From contig QVRM01001986.1 of assembly GCA_003439945.1 (NCBI GenBank), positions 29,326 to 93,325 of the forward strand: a stretch of DNA of 64,000 nucleotides. Direction: 5' to 3'. This DNA is from Dermanyssus gallinae. Taxonomy: Eukaryota > Arthropoda > Arachnida > Mesostigmata > Dermanyssidae. The notes under the pieces are model-generated. The model saw only the letters and a list, made by a program, of their open reading frames with translations. It had not been told where the DNA came from and made no database searches. Each line of letters starts with the position of its first letter. Positions within the stretch are counted from its first letter, which is position 1. Below are positions 1-9,854 of this stretch, one piece after another. The translations under genes and the position numbers were made by a program.

Positions 1-1751
1 AAGCTCGATTTTAGAAACGCTTTTAACAGTATGAGACGCGATCATCTGATGAAGGTCGTTGCATCCCACGCCCCTCATCTATTGCACCACGTCGGGCTGG
101 CTTATCGGCATCCTTCCCATCTGGTCCTGCCTGAGCATGTTATTTCGTCCGCCACCGGACTGCAGCAGGGAGACCCCTTAGCACCACCTCTGTTCTGTCT
201 GGGTATTAAGGATCTGGTAGATTCCTTTAAAAGCCCGCTGAACCTCTGGTACCTTGACGATGGCCTACTAAGAGGAAACGTTCATACAGTAGCGGAGGAC
301 ATTCGACGGGTCCTTAACTATGGTGTAATATCTGGGCTGGAGTTAAACCCTGCCAAATGTGAAGTATGCACCCTGGGCTCTACCGGTGAGGCTTCCCCAG
401 ATATACAGTTACTTCGAGACCTCCTGCCCGGCTGCAAGGTGACTGCCAAGGACGATCTGGAACTACTCGGTGTACCACTTTGTCCCGAAGGGCTTACAGC
501 AGCAATCGAGCGCTGGAGAGTAAAGCTGGAAAATGCCGCCGCTCGCCTTCCTCTTCTAGGAGCCCATCAGGGACTCTTTTTACTCAGGTCTTCTTTCTCT
601 TCCTTGAGACTCATCCACCTTCTTCGAGGAGCTAACCTATCCAATCGGGTCGACGACTTGCAAGCGCTCAACGAGTTGACACTGTCTACCCTCGAGGCTC
701 TGCTCAACACATCTTTACCACCTAGCGCACGGCAACAGGCATTACTGCCCGTCTCTCAAGGAGGCCTCGGCGTTCCGAACTTACAGACCTTGGCCGGTCC
801 TGCCATAGTCTCCTCCATGCTAAGCGCTGAAAACAGGGCAACCCCCCTTTTAGATACAGCAGGAGTTGGCCAGTTTAGAAGCCGCCTAGCCCAGCTTCAG
901 GGGAACCTTGAGGCCCGGTGCGGTGGCAGGCCTGACAACATACTATCTCAACATGACTGGAGTGCCCCTTTACACGCTGAAGTACAACGACGGCTCTTTA
1001 ATGAAGCTCCCGACGACACGACCAGAGCTCGCCTAAACGCCGTGTCCGCCAAGGATTCAGGCGCCTGGTTACACCGCTTCCCAGTGCAACCATAGGCACC
1101 CTTCTTGACGACGAGACGATTCGTATAGCAGTAGGCCTACGGCTGGGGACAGACCTGGTTAGCCCCCATCGGTGTCAATGTGGTCACCCCGTCGACAAAC
1201 TGGGACATCACGGCCTATCGTGTATCATCAGCGCAGGCCGACGCCCTCGACATGCCGCTATCAATGAGACCTTCAGCAGAGCCCTCAGATCATGCGGTCG
1301 TCCGTGCATCCTCGAACCCCCGGGCCTCTGCGTGGAGGACGGCAGGCGTCCAGACGGGATGACACTTACACCATTCGAGCAAGGCAAAATGCTGGTTTGG
1401 GATGCAACCGTTACCGACTCCTTAGCACCTTCTATGGTCGGTGGCGGCGCATCCGAAGCCGGTTATGCAGCCCACCTTGCGGAGACCAGCAAGCTAAGAA
1501 AATACTCATCAATTGGGTATCCCCACGAATTCTGGCCACTTGCGTTTGAGACCATGGGTGGTCCTGGTGTTCGGACCAGACAGCTGATCCGCAAAGTCGG
1601 CACTTTGTTAGATCAGTCAACCGGTGATAACAGATCGTCGTCCTTTTTTAAACAACGTCTGGATCTCGACATACAACGTGGAAACGCGGCCTCCGTTCGG
1701 GGCACACTTCTGAAGTGGTCTCGGCCTAGCCTAGACGAGGCGGACACGTGA
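1..1751 (+). pseudogene. RLE-type non-LTR retrotransposon ORF2, 3' part (RLE-1)
   Basis: C-terminal part of a reverse transcriptase/endonuclease polyprotein, open from base 1 and so continuing left of the window. Seen: RT motif KLDFRNAFN at 1-27, QQGDP at 163-177 and the catalytic YLDD at about 250-261. The frame ends at a TAG at 1093-1095, but the homologous reading continues one frame over (frame of base 1092) to a stop at 1749-1751. That second frame carries a Cys-His cluster (CQCGHPVDKLGHHGLSC, from 1173), RPDG at 1347-1358 and WDAT near 1400, the layout expected of an R2-like PD-(D/E)xK endonuclease. One base-level frameshift near 1081-1092 therefore separates RT from endonuclease. The same order is intact in the copy at 6950-9592. 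Endonuclease assignment rests on motif spacing, not a search. Probably inactive unless the shift is a sequencing error. Confidence 0.85.
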
Positions 1752-2091
1752 TAGTCCCAATACATACCCGCTAGGCACACTGGCTTAGCTAATCTCTTGT
1801 AATATGTGTCCCACAAACATAATGTAATATACTAAAAAATAAATATATTATAGTTATTGTTATGTTGTAATTCCTGGCGTTATTCAAACGGTTTCAAAAT
1901 GTGACACGCTAAAATTAAAATGCAGTGCACAATCCTGCTCGAATACGTGTTGGAGTGAGGTCGCCGTACCTCTTGAGTTGCTACGGACGCCAGAGCAGAA
2001 TTCATGTCAAGTGTCAAGCCCTTTAATTGAAATACGCTGTAACACAAAGTCAATATTTGTCAAGATTTAGATTTAGATCTGCCTCACTCAT
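1752..2091. other. RLE-1 3' UTR then AT-rich DNA without genes
   Basis: The first ~80 bases are the 3' UTR of RLE-1: the same sequence, after the same stop region, recurs at 34490-34545 and 57830-57884. I see no gene in the rest. Confidence 0.6.
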
Positions 2092-2716
2092 ACTGAGGTA
2101 AAATCGAGAAAAAATGCACGTGCCTGCTATCGACGAGAGAAACATACAAGTACTTTATCACTCATGAGGGCTAAACGGAGAGATAACATAGTTGTAGCAG
2201 AGTATCAGCAGCAAACCCCTTGCAAATGGACGATATCGTATTTGACCTCTCCAAGATTTGATAGCGAGGTCACCCTTGTGTGGATGTTATTACTGTAAAA
2301 ACGCATTGGACCGCTATGAGATTTCTACCGTCCATTAGAACGGCTACATTATTTCTGTACACAGGGACGTGTTTGTGCGATGTTATTAAAAGGTTTCAGA
2401 TTCATGCGAAATTTGTTCGGTGGTATACCCACTGATCGCTCGCTGTCGGGTTCAGTCGACCTACGCAAACTTCCAAACTGTTTGAGCATCCTATAAATGC
2501 GACACATCCTATTGATCATACAAAAACGTGGCAGCTTTAGTGGCACTCTTGTCTGATCATCGCCGTCGTCTAAACTCGTTTGCGGTCTTACGCTAGGATA
2601 GCAAAATACTCCCTCAGAGCGTGGAATGCTGTAGAAGGACCTCACTCACCTTTGGCGTTCCGAGTCTCGTGCGCGCCACGAGGACAGCATGGCCGTCCGA
2701 CGTTAGACGGCCGCCA
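2092..2716 (-). repeat. Left arm of a long inverted repeat
   Basis: This ~625-base arm is the reverse complement of 3633-4288, with many substitutions and small indels. Read on the minus strand it contains a 98-codon frame (2349-2645) starting MRSFYSIP. A very similar 102-codon frame (3697-4005) lies in the other arm. The product is not recognised, and the frame may simply be inherited with the repeat. The inner end of the arms falls at about 2716 and 3633, leaving a spacer of about 920 bases. Could be a fold-back DNA transposon or an inverted duplication. Confidence 0.75.
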
Positions 2717-3382
2717 TGCCGTCGCGGCGATGACCTCATAGAAAATGAGAAATTTGCCTGCTTCTGTCACCAAAACTGAAGCTCTGGATTTGGTCAAGCC
2801 AACGGGAAAGAAACGAAAAGGTGAGGGAGTGCCAGGGAAGAAGGAAAATGGCAGCGATATGACCCCATGACGTCGTGCAGAAAAAAAAGAGGCTAGGCAC
2901 GATAACCGGTGACGCAAAACAATTGGCGTAGCTCGGAGGGAGTCAGATCAGTGCCTTTTCGTTTTATTTTATATGCAGATGCACTCAAATATCTATTGGG
3001 TTACTTTAAAACCTATTATGCCGTTGTGCTGATGATTTAACCATCACAACGAAACGATGTAGTCATTTCCAGTTTAATTTCAACAAAATCATTTTTTTTG
3101 GCGCTCTGACAACTACATTTTAGACGCTTGTAATGGGCTAGGTTGCATCTATCGTCATTGCGTTCTCGTACTGGAATTATATAGGCTTTCTCCAGCAGAG
3201 GTATGTAGCAGCAGGGCAAAGACAACCACCAAGTCATGTTGCGACGTGAATATGCAGCGACAAACGGTGACGGTAACAACGACAACGACAACAACAACAA
3301 CATGTTAAATAGACCGTATACGGTGTCTAATAAATGTCGCCGTAGGCGCAGACACGTATGTGGAGTCACATACATACAGCAG
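2717..3382. other. Spacer of inverted repeat, no gene seen
   Basis: Unique-looking sequence between the arms with a short AAC/GAC-rich run near 3270-3300. ORFs here are short and resemble nothing I know. Confidence 0.5.
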
Positions 3383-3590
3383 TGGCAACGACGTAGTCTA
3401 GGAGACTAGTGCGCTAGTCATGGTTGTCATCAACCAGAGTGTCGCCAATTTGATTTCTGTTGTTAACAGAATCTTTTTTTGGGCAATGCTCATCCACAAT
3501 AAGTGATAAACCATACCGCCTAGAATCAGCGGCCATGCTGCCACTAGGACTGATGGGGAAACCCTAGATATCTCGAGCAAAGCAGCGATC
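3383..3590 (+). repeat. tRNA-derived SINE, family 2 (decayed copy)
   Basis: Similar along its length to the reverse complement of 62755-62967. The A-box-like segment GTAGTCTAGGAG and the following GTGCGCTAGTCATGGTTGTC are clear. The region where the other copy has a B box (GGTGTGATCCC) reads AATTTGATTTCTG here, so the internal promoter is probably dead. It sits in the spacer beside the right arm of the inverted repeat. Confidence 0.55.
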
Positions 3591-3632
3591 TTGGCAGCCT
3601 TTTCTGGTGTTGTGTTATTCAATGCTGGCGAC

Positions 3633-4288
3633 CGCCTAACGTCGGACGGCCATGCTGTTCTCGTGGCGCGCACGAGACTCGGAACGCCAAAGGTGAGTGA
3701 GGTCCTTCTACAGCATTCCACGCTTTGAGGGAGTGTTTTGCTGTCGTTCGCCTAGCATAAGACCGCGAACGAGTTTAGACGACGGCGATGATCAGACAAA
3801 AGTGCCATCAAAGCTGCCACGTTTATGTATGATCTATAGGATGTGTCACATTTATAGGATGCTCGAACTGTTCGGAAGTTTGCGTAGGTCGACTGAACCC
3901 GACAGCGAGCAATCAATGGGTATGTCACCGAACAAATTTCGCATGAATATAAAACCTTTTAATACCGTCACACAGACACGTGTCGTGTGTACAGAAATGA
4001 TGTAGCCGTTCTGATGGACGGTAGAAATCTCATAGCAGTCCAATGCGTTTTTACAATAATAACATCTACACAAGGGTGACCTTGCCATCAATTCTTGGAG
4101 AGGTCAAATACGACTCGAAGAAATCGACCATTTGCAAAGGATTTGCTGCCGATACTCTGCTACAATTATGTTATATCTCCGTTTAGCCCTCATGAGTGAT
4201 AAAGTATTTGTACGTTTCTCTCGTCGATAGCATGTACAGATTTCGTCAATACAATACACGCGCATTTTTCTCTCGATTTCACCTCAGT
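3633..4288 (+). repeat. Right arm of a long inverted repeat
   Basis: Reverse-complement partner of 2092-2716. It holds the 102-codon frame 3697-4005 and relics of the same flanking sequence, including a short insertion relative to the left arm near 4220-4250. The outer borders are marked by ACTGAGG at 2092 and its complement CCTCAGT at 4282-4288. Confidence 0.75.
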
Positions 4289-4569
4289 GTAAGGAAGGCA
4301 GACTGGTGGTCAAACTTTGGCTGGTTATGCTGGCTCAAGAACGCATACATTCTCTTGTCATCCTGAGGAGGGGGTGCTAGGGGGGAGGGGGCAGTTTTGT
4401 ATGTATTACGGAGAAATATTATAAATATTTATATTAGTCTAATGCGTACGTTGAACATATGATACAGCTAATAATACAACTAACAACTGTAACTGTGACT
4501 GTTTAGAACGCGGACAATAACATTATAATAATACATAATTAGACCAGCCACTTCTAACGAAAACCTTGC

Positions 4570-4915
4570 GGTGGCCGTATAGGCGGACTACTGAGAGGAC
4601 CACCTGACAGGATGAATTCGTTCGATCATTCCGGCCTGATGCTCGACCCCGGGCAGCCCTGATGGACGGCGCGGCTCCCGTCGGCATGCCGGGCCTGGTG
4701 CGGGGCGACCCCGGTAGTCCAGAAGATCCAAGCTGCTCCGGATATCCTGGCGGTTCGGGTGGTGTGCGTGATTCCGGAGGATCAACTGGGGGCCGAATGG
4801 TGGATCCTGGCGGGCTTATGCGCAGTGGCCCAGGTGGATGTGGCGGTGGCTTGAACGTGGACAGTCATGACAACCCTCTGGGCGGGGACAGCAGACTAGG
4901 TGGACCTATGTGAAA
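4570..4915 (+). other. GC-rich Gly/Pro-rich coding-like island, unidentified
   Basis: A sharp GC-rich patch in AT-rich surroundings. On the plus strand, frame 4662-4913 (83 codons) is rich in Gly, Pro, Ser and Asp. An upstream segment in another frame (from about 4585, reading RMNSFDHSGLMLDPGQP before a TGA) has the same style, which suggests one low-complexity protein-coding stretch broken by a frameshift near 4660. The minus strand reads as Pro-rich, as expected for the complement. No domain is recognised. It could be a relic exon of a low-complexity host protein or a chance GC island. Confidence 0.3.
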
Positions 4916-6759
4916 ACAGGACCGCTGGGAAAACGATCGATAGCAATAACGCCAGCAACTCCAGCAGCATGTTGCGTATAGCACGGGCGGATCTATTCAG
5001 AAACAGAGAACAAGGACTACAATAATTATTGTAAAAACAGCGGCTACGCAACATGAAATGACAACAGCGTTTACAATAACCAACACACAACAAAGGCTAT
5101 AATGAGGAAGATAACAGTGGTTATTACGGCTTTATTACGGCCGTATTTACATTACGGCTACCACATCAAAACAAGGCGGTAACAGGCCTTCGGCATATCT
5201 GCGCTAGTGAGCCGCTGCGAAGTTGTCGTTGAGTTCTCACAGAACAAGTCGAAGCGTCCGTATTAATGGTGACATCAATGTATTGTCTGTAGTACGGACT
5301 CTGCTCCGACAGCAACCTTCTCCTGCTCTCGCAAGGTCCGCAAACGTTAGGCAAGATCCTTGTAATCAGCTCTACCGTTTTAAAGATTTCGCCCGCCCCC
5401 TCCCCACATTTTATGTGGGGAGGTACCTCTAAACTTTTTCGCTGGAGCACTCTGGGGTAACGTGCCTAATTTACTGCCGTATTTCTTTCTGCCAACAAAC
5501 AGGCAGTAATCTCGATGTTCGCTAGTTCCCGAGAAGTCCCTCTTCTCTGTCAATGGGGAGATGCAATCGAGCCCCGCATTTATTCCCAAGTCGAGAGTCT
5601 CCTAAGTCAAGGGCCTGATGGGCAGTGACAGGAGTGGCCACAATCGAATGGAGTCTACACGTTTTTAACATTTGTTTAGTATCTGACTGTTTATAATTGC
5701 ACAAAATGCACACAGACGCCTGAGGCGTCTTCATCTAGAGGTGAGTTTCAAGTTTGATATATCGGCTGGGCCTTGTTCAATAAGCGGTTCTTATTTTGAA
5801 TCAAGGGGTCTACCAAGTCTTACGATACCAGCCATCAAATGTATAAACTGCGGAGGCTTGATCAGGAGCTCAGATCTGAATAGTGTTGAACTTGTCGTTC
5901 ATTGTGAAAAACAAACAGAGTTGAAAAGGAAGTTAAGAAAACGAATTTATTTGAATTTGTGGGCGAACATGCCGCTTATGGCAATTACTATAATGTCAAG
6001 GTCGCGAAAACATTGGGTGTTTTCAAATCAGCTATTAAAGACTTGAAAAAGTGATTTTAAAAGGGATTACGATTGTTACGAGAAATCTAAAGATATTTAT
6101 ACCAAATTGGATTTTAGCTTAGCCCACAGTAAATCAAACGCCGCCGCCTCCTCCTCCCCTCAAACCGAGATGGTAGCAAATACAACGGCAACTGTAGCCA
6201 GTGCAACAGCGATAAGCTGTTACAAATTAGGACGATTAATTACATAAATCAAATGATTTATATATAACGGTATCAGTTATGCACTGTACAACAATTGTAT
6301 GAACACGCAGTTAAGAGGAATGTATACAAGCTCAAAGCTGCGGATCTATCTCTTGGATTCGCATGTGTCCGTAGTGCAAGACCAAGCGCGTTAGAAAAAA
6401 GTGACACATTTCGGTAGCGCTATTGGGTTTTGTAGTTAATTACTCCGCGCTATGAAGATAATATTTCAAATAACAGCATTTTATTACACCCTGGATATAA
6501 TTAAATTTGGTTCTTTTAAGAGACTGTTCGCTTAGCTACCCAGGTAGACCCAAGGGTATAATTATGGGCTGTTGTCAACCAATACTATGGAAGCGAAGCA
6601 GTGGCTTAGGCGGCTAACGCACCGTTCAAAACGAAACGTTGCCATGGCCATTATGGTTAGCAAAAAACAATCGCAAGTTTGAGTTCCGGCCTTGCTGGTT
6701 GTTTTCGTTGGACGTGGTTGTAATTGCCCTGCTACATACCTCTACTGACAAGCCGATCC
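4916..6759. other. Long stretch without recognisable genes
   Basis: Mixed-composition DNA. A perfect hairpin lies at 5399-5423 (11-base arms CCTCCCCACAT, 3-base loop). A 101-codon frame at 5741-6046 contains one CxxC pair but resembles no family I know and has no partner elsewhere in the window. Nothing else supportable. Confidence 0.5.
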
Positions 6760-6839
6760 TGAATATATATATATATATATAAGGTGGTATATATATTATT
6801 ATTTATTTATGTGTATCAAGGTATACATTTGTGATGTAA

Positions 6840-6879
<40 letters not shown>

Positions 6880-6921
6880 ATTTATTTATGTGTATCAAGG
6901 TATACATTTGTGATGTAAGAA
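6760..6921. repeat. (TA)n tracts with duplicated RLE-2 3' terminus
   Basis: Two (TA)n runs (about 6763-6780 and 6842-6875) alternate with two copies of a ~50-base sequence (about 6793-6842 and 6873-6921) containing GTGTATCAAGGTATACATTT. The sequence is the end of the RLE-2 3' UTR on the minus strand, so the element terminus plus its TA tail is present twice in tandem. Confidence 0.75.
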
Positions 6922-9688
6922 CATGTGCACAGCCCGCTCGGGGCATAACTTAAGGCGTTAGGTCCAGGCTTGGGCTGGTCCACCTAGCCAGGGTGCCTCT
7001 CACCGAAGCGGCATTCCCTCTCTGAACGTCTAATGACAGACGTTGCTGTAAATATTCCCCCGCCCTCTTGTCTTCTGTAGCAAGCATCAATCTTCTTCCG
7101 ACATCGTTAAGCAGTTTCTTCGTTAGCAGCCCAGGCCCCCCCAACGTCTCAAACGCAAGGGGTGAGAACATGTGTGGGTAAGCGACGCTTGAATACTTTC
7201 GGCACTTGGCTGCCTCCGCTAGGGCTACCGCGTGTCCAGGGCGGGCTGCGCCCGCACCGACCATTGAAGGGGCTAAAGAGTCGGTTACGGTCGCATCCCA
7301 CACCAGCATTTGCCCCCGCTCGAAGGGAGTTAGTGTCATGCCATCAGGTCTTTTCCCATTGTCTCTGACTAAGCCGGGAGGCTCCAAAATGCATGGGTAG
7401 CCCGCCGACCGTAGCCCTCTGCTAAATGTTTCATTCAAAGCTGAGTGGCGTGCTATTCTGCCTGAACTCTGCGGACATGAAAGTCCATGGTGACCTAGGG
7501 AGTCAACCTCATCACCGCATTTGCACTGGTGTGGGGACACTAGCTCAACTCCTAACCTCAACCCGACTAGTATTCGTGTAGACTCATCGTCGAGCAGGGT
7601 ACCCAGCTGAGGGCTCGGGAGAGCGTGTAGCCATGCACCTGCACCAGGCGAGGAAAGTGCCTGTAACCTCGCCTTGCTAGCGGCCGTAGTTGTTCGGTCC
7701 CACAGGCCGCTCCATCGGCCGACGTTTGCCAGTTCTGACCACGCGCGCTGAAGAGAGGGAGTCTCCGGTAGAGACCCGCAGAATGCGATGGCGTCATCGT
7801 GAGTCTGTTCAGGCGTGGCCTGGAAGTTTGCAATCGCCCGGGAGTCCAGGATAGACTCGACACCACTAGTCGCCGAATGTAAAGAGGCGATGTGTGCTGC
7901 GACTGAAAGGGAAACAGCTTCAGGCAGGCCCAGTCCGCCTCTGGCTACCGGTAAGAAGGCCTGAACTAGGGAATCGTCTCGCAGCCGCAGGTTGAGTATA
8001 GATTCCAACGCTAAGCCCATCTTCGAGTTAATTTTCTCCAACTGGGCCGAGAAGGCTGAACTGTTGATTCCCCTAAATAGGTAGTTCAGCCTCGACGCAG
8101 AGAAGCACGAACGCAAGAGGTACAACCCCCGGTGGGCGCCTAGCTGGGGAAGACGAGTAAAACCAACCTCCAGTTTTTCCATCCCACGTTCGATTGTCGG
8201 TCCAAGGTGGCGAGAGAACAGGGGTACGCCAAGAATATCCAGATCGTCGCCTGTTACGCGGCAACCTAGAAGTAGGTTCTGTATGGCGGAGATTTCAGCT
8301 GTACCTGAGCCGATTATGTGAACCTCACACTTGATTGGGTTCAGCTCCAAACCGCTGCATGTGGAGAAACTAAGTATCTTCTTTAGGTCTTCACAGACCG
8401 TACTGATGTTACCTCCAATTACGCCGTCGTCCAAGTACCAAAGATTGAGAGGACTTTCGAGTGAGTTAACCAAGTCCTTAACGGCAAGACAAAACAGAGG
8501 GGGCGCGAGGGGATCTCCCTGTTGAACACCTACAGCCGAAGTGAGCAGTGCCGAGGGCAGGACCAAGTGCGATGGATCGCCGTAGGCCAATTTTACTTGG
8601 TGATAAATGGCAGGGGTCTCGTCTCCAACCACCTTCAACAAGTGATCCTTCCTGACGGTGTTGAACGCGTTCTTAAAGTCAAGTTTGACAAGCACGGATG
8701 GATCGAGCCGAGAATCAATGAAAGCCCTGGTAGCGTGAATCATTATTTCAGCACCTCCCTTGGTGGAGAAACCCAGCTGGTGCGGTCCAATCGCTAGGCT
8801 GATGACATCTCTAGAGTCCCTTACTGCCAATTTCGCCGCGATTCTGCGTAGTACCGATGAACAGGCGATAGGTCTAAACGAGCCGTCCTTCTTCTTTAGT
8901 GCAAACAGCCTCGCTCCGAAGATAAGAGGACACCACCTCGGATGTGGAGCTCCCCATCGCAGTAGATCGATTACTTTTGCTAGGGCTTTGCCAAGTCCTT
9001 CGGATGAGCAGCCGAGAGTCGGTGAGAGCAGGTCCTGTAGAAGTCGAGGTCTGATGAAATCTAGACCGGCGCTCGAGCTCTTTGAAAATGATCCCACCGT
9101 ATATCGAACATCCTTGACCGAGGTTGAAGAAGGTAAAAGTTGTGAAGGGGAAGGAGACGACCAGCATAGGTCTGGTTGCGCGGGGGGGTGTTTCTCCCGT
9201 AGCGACGCTGCGGCGGCTGGTTCATCGACCATGACGTCGTCTGACAGAAGAAGGCGGGCGGCCCCCGACACGTCTCCGTCTGACAATTTGGCCGACACGG
9301 CCCGCGTGATCGAATGGTTTCGCTCAGCATTACCACCCGACTCGCCCGCAGTATGCAGGAGAGCCAGATCTGTAAGCCGAGCACCGCGACGGAACTCCAC
9401 CAAGTTCTTCCTAATGACCACTGCCAGAGAGCGCGTATCCCTGCAGCCTACCGGTAACCTTAGCACAACTGGAGCGAAGGAGAAAAGTCCAAGCCAGGCG
9501 GCGTCGTCGTTGTCTAAGGCTACCTTTAAGCACACCTCTGACAGCGCGTCAGCCACCGACTTCCTTATCACCTTGGGCAGGATGCGAACCAACTTTCCAT
9601 TGTTGATGTAGGCTTGGATGCACTCCGTGAGATCGGGATTGATTTCGTTTGAGGGCCCGTTATGAAGTGGTATGGCGTCTCCGCCCCC
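6922..9688 (-). mobile_element. RLE-2: 5'-truncated RLE-type non-LTR retrotransposon
   Basis: Minus-strand retrotransposon body lying between (TA)n at 9689-9714 (5' side) and the TA-rich duplicated terminus at 6760-6921 (3' side). The reading frame is open right up to the 5' TA tract with no in-frame start codon near the edge. The N-terminal zinc finger and gag-like ORF1 present in RLE-4 (20867-24513) are absent, so the copy is 5'-truncated. No poly(A) tail is visible. The TA flanks suggest insertion into, or tailing with, TA repeats; which one cannot be settled from one locus. Confidence 0.8.
6950..9592 (-). CDS. Reverse transcriptase-endonuclease polyprotein (ORF2) of RLE-2
   Basis: An uninterrupted 880-codon frame, the only intact retrotransposon ORF2 in the window. 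Domains in order, by residue: N-terminal extension 1-170; RT fingers/palm with LDFKNAF at 304-310, QQGDPLAP at 357-364 and the catalytic YLDD at 386-389; thumb and linker to ~680; Cys-His cluster CKCGDEVDSLGHHGLSC at 690-706; RPDG at 748-751 and WDAT at 765-768, candidate catalytic residues of an R2-like PD-(D/E)xK nuclease. Known for RLE elements: the nuclease nicks the target and RT primes on the nick. 9592 is a TTG, not a real start; the frame continues upstream (NPDLTECIQAYI) to the TA tract at 9689. A long antisense frame (8760-9611) is a shadow. Family assignment within RLE elements (R2, NeSL, Utopia and others) is open. Confidence 0.88.
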   Translation of the reverse strand: MVRILPKVIRKSVADALSEVCLKVALDNDDAAWLGLFSFAPVVLRLPVGCRDTRSLAVVIRKNLVEFRRGARLTDLALLHTAGESGGNAERNHSITRAVSAKLSDGDVSGAARLLLSDDVMVDEPAAAASLREKHPPAQPDLCWSSPSPSQLLPSSTSVKDVRYTVGSFSKSSSAGLDFIRPRLLQDLLSPTLGCSSEGLGKALAKVIDLLRWGAPHPRWCPLIFGARLFALKKKDGSFRPIACSSVLRRIAAKLAVRDSRDVISLAIGPHQLGFSTKGGAEIMIHATRAFIDSRLDPSVLVKLDFKNAFNTVRKDHLLKVVGDETPAIYHQVKLAYGDPSHLVLPSALLTSAVGVQQGDPLAPPLFCLAVKDLVNSLESPLNLWYLDDGVIGGNISTVCEDLKKILSFSTCSGLELNPIKCEVHIIGSGTAEISAIQNLLLGCRVTGDDLDILGVPLFSRHLGPTIERGMEKLEVGFTRLPQLGAHRGLYLLRSCFSASRLNYLFRGINSSAFSAQLEKINSKMGLALESILNLRLRDDSLVQAFLPVARGGLGLPEAVSLSVAAHIASLHSATSGVESILDSRAIANFQATPEQTHDDAIAFCGSLPETPSLQRAWSELANVGRWSGLWDRTTTAASKARLQALSSPGAGAWLHALPSPQLGTLLDDESTRILVGLRLGVELVSPHQCKCGDEVDSLGHHGLSCPQSSGRIARHSALNETFSRGLRSAGYPCILEPPGLVRDNGKRPDGMTLTPFERGQMLVWDATVTDSLAPSMVGAGAARPGHAVALAEAAKCRKYSSVAYPHMFSPLAFETLGGPGLLTKKLLNDVGRRLMLATEDKRAGEYLQQRLSLDVQRGNAASVRGTLARWTSPSLDLTP

Positions 9689-9714
9689 ATATATATATAT
9701 ATATATATATATAT
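9689..9714. repeat. (AT)13 tract at the 5' edge of RLE-2
   Basis: 26 bases of perfect AT repeat directly adjoining the truncated 5' end of RLE-2. Confidence 0.9.
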
Positions 9715-9854
9715 CGTAAAAACAATGATCAGAAACACTCTTATTTGATATGTTTTTATAATAATCTTCATACTCATATTTAGTAAACTTAAAATAATAA
9801 ACTTACCGTGACTAGAATATTAAAGAACTCAGCCAGGCATTATTGCATCTCTAT

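Noticed and set aside
5399..5423. Terminator or small RNA hairpin
   Set aside because: A perfect hairpin, but no snRNA, histone-tail or other known RNA context around it.
5741..6046. 101-codon plus-strand gene
   Set aside because: No recognisable domain beyond one CxxC pair, no splice or duplicate support; kept only as a note.
8760..9611. 283-codon plus-strand ORF
   Set aside because: It lies antisense to the intact RLE-2 ORF2 and carries no motif; a shadow frame in GC-rich coding DNA.
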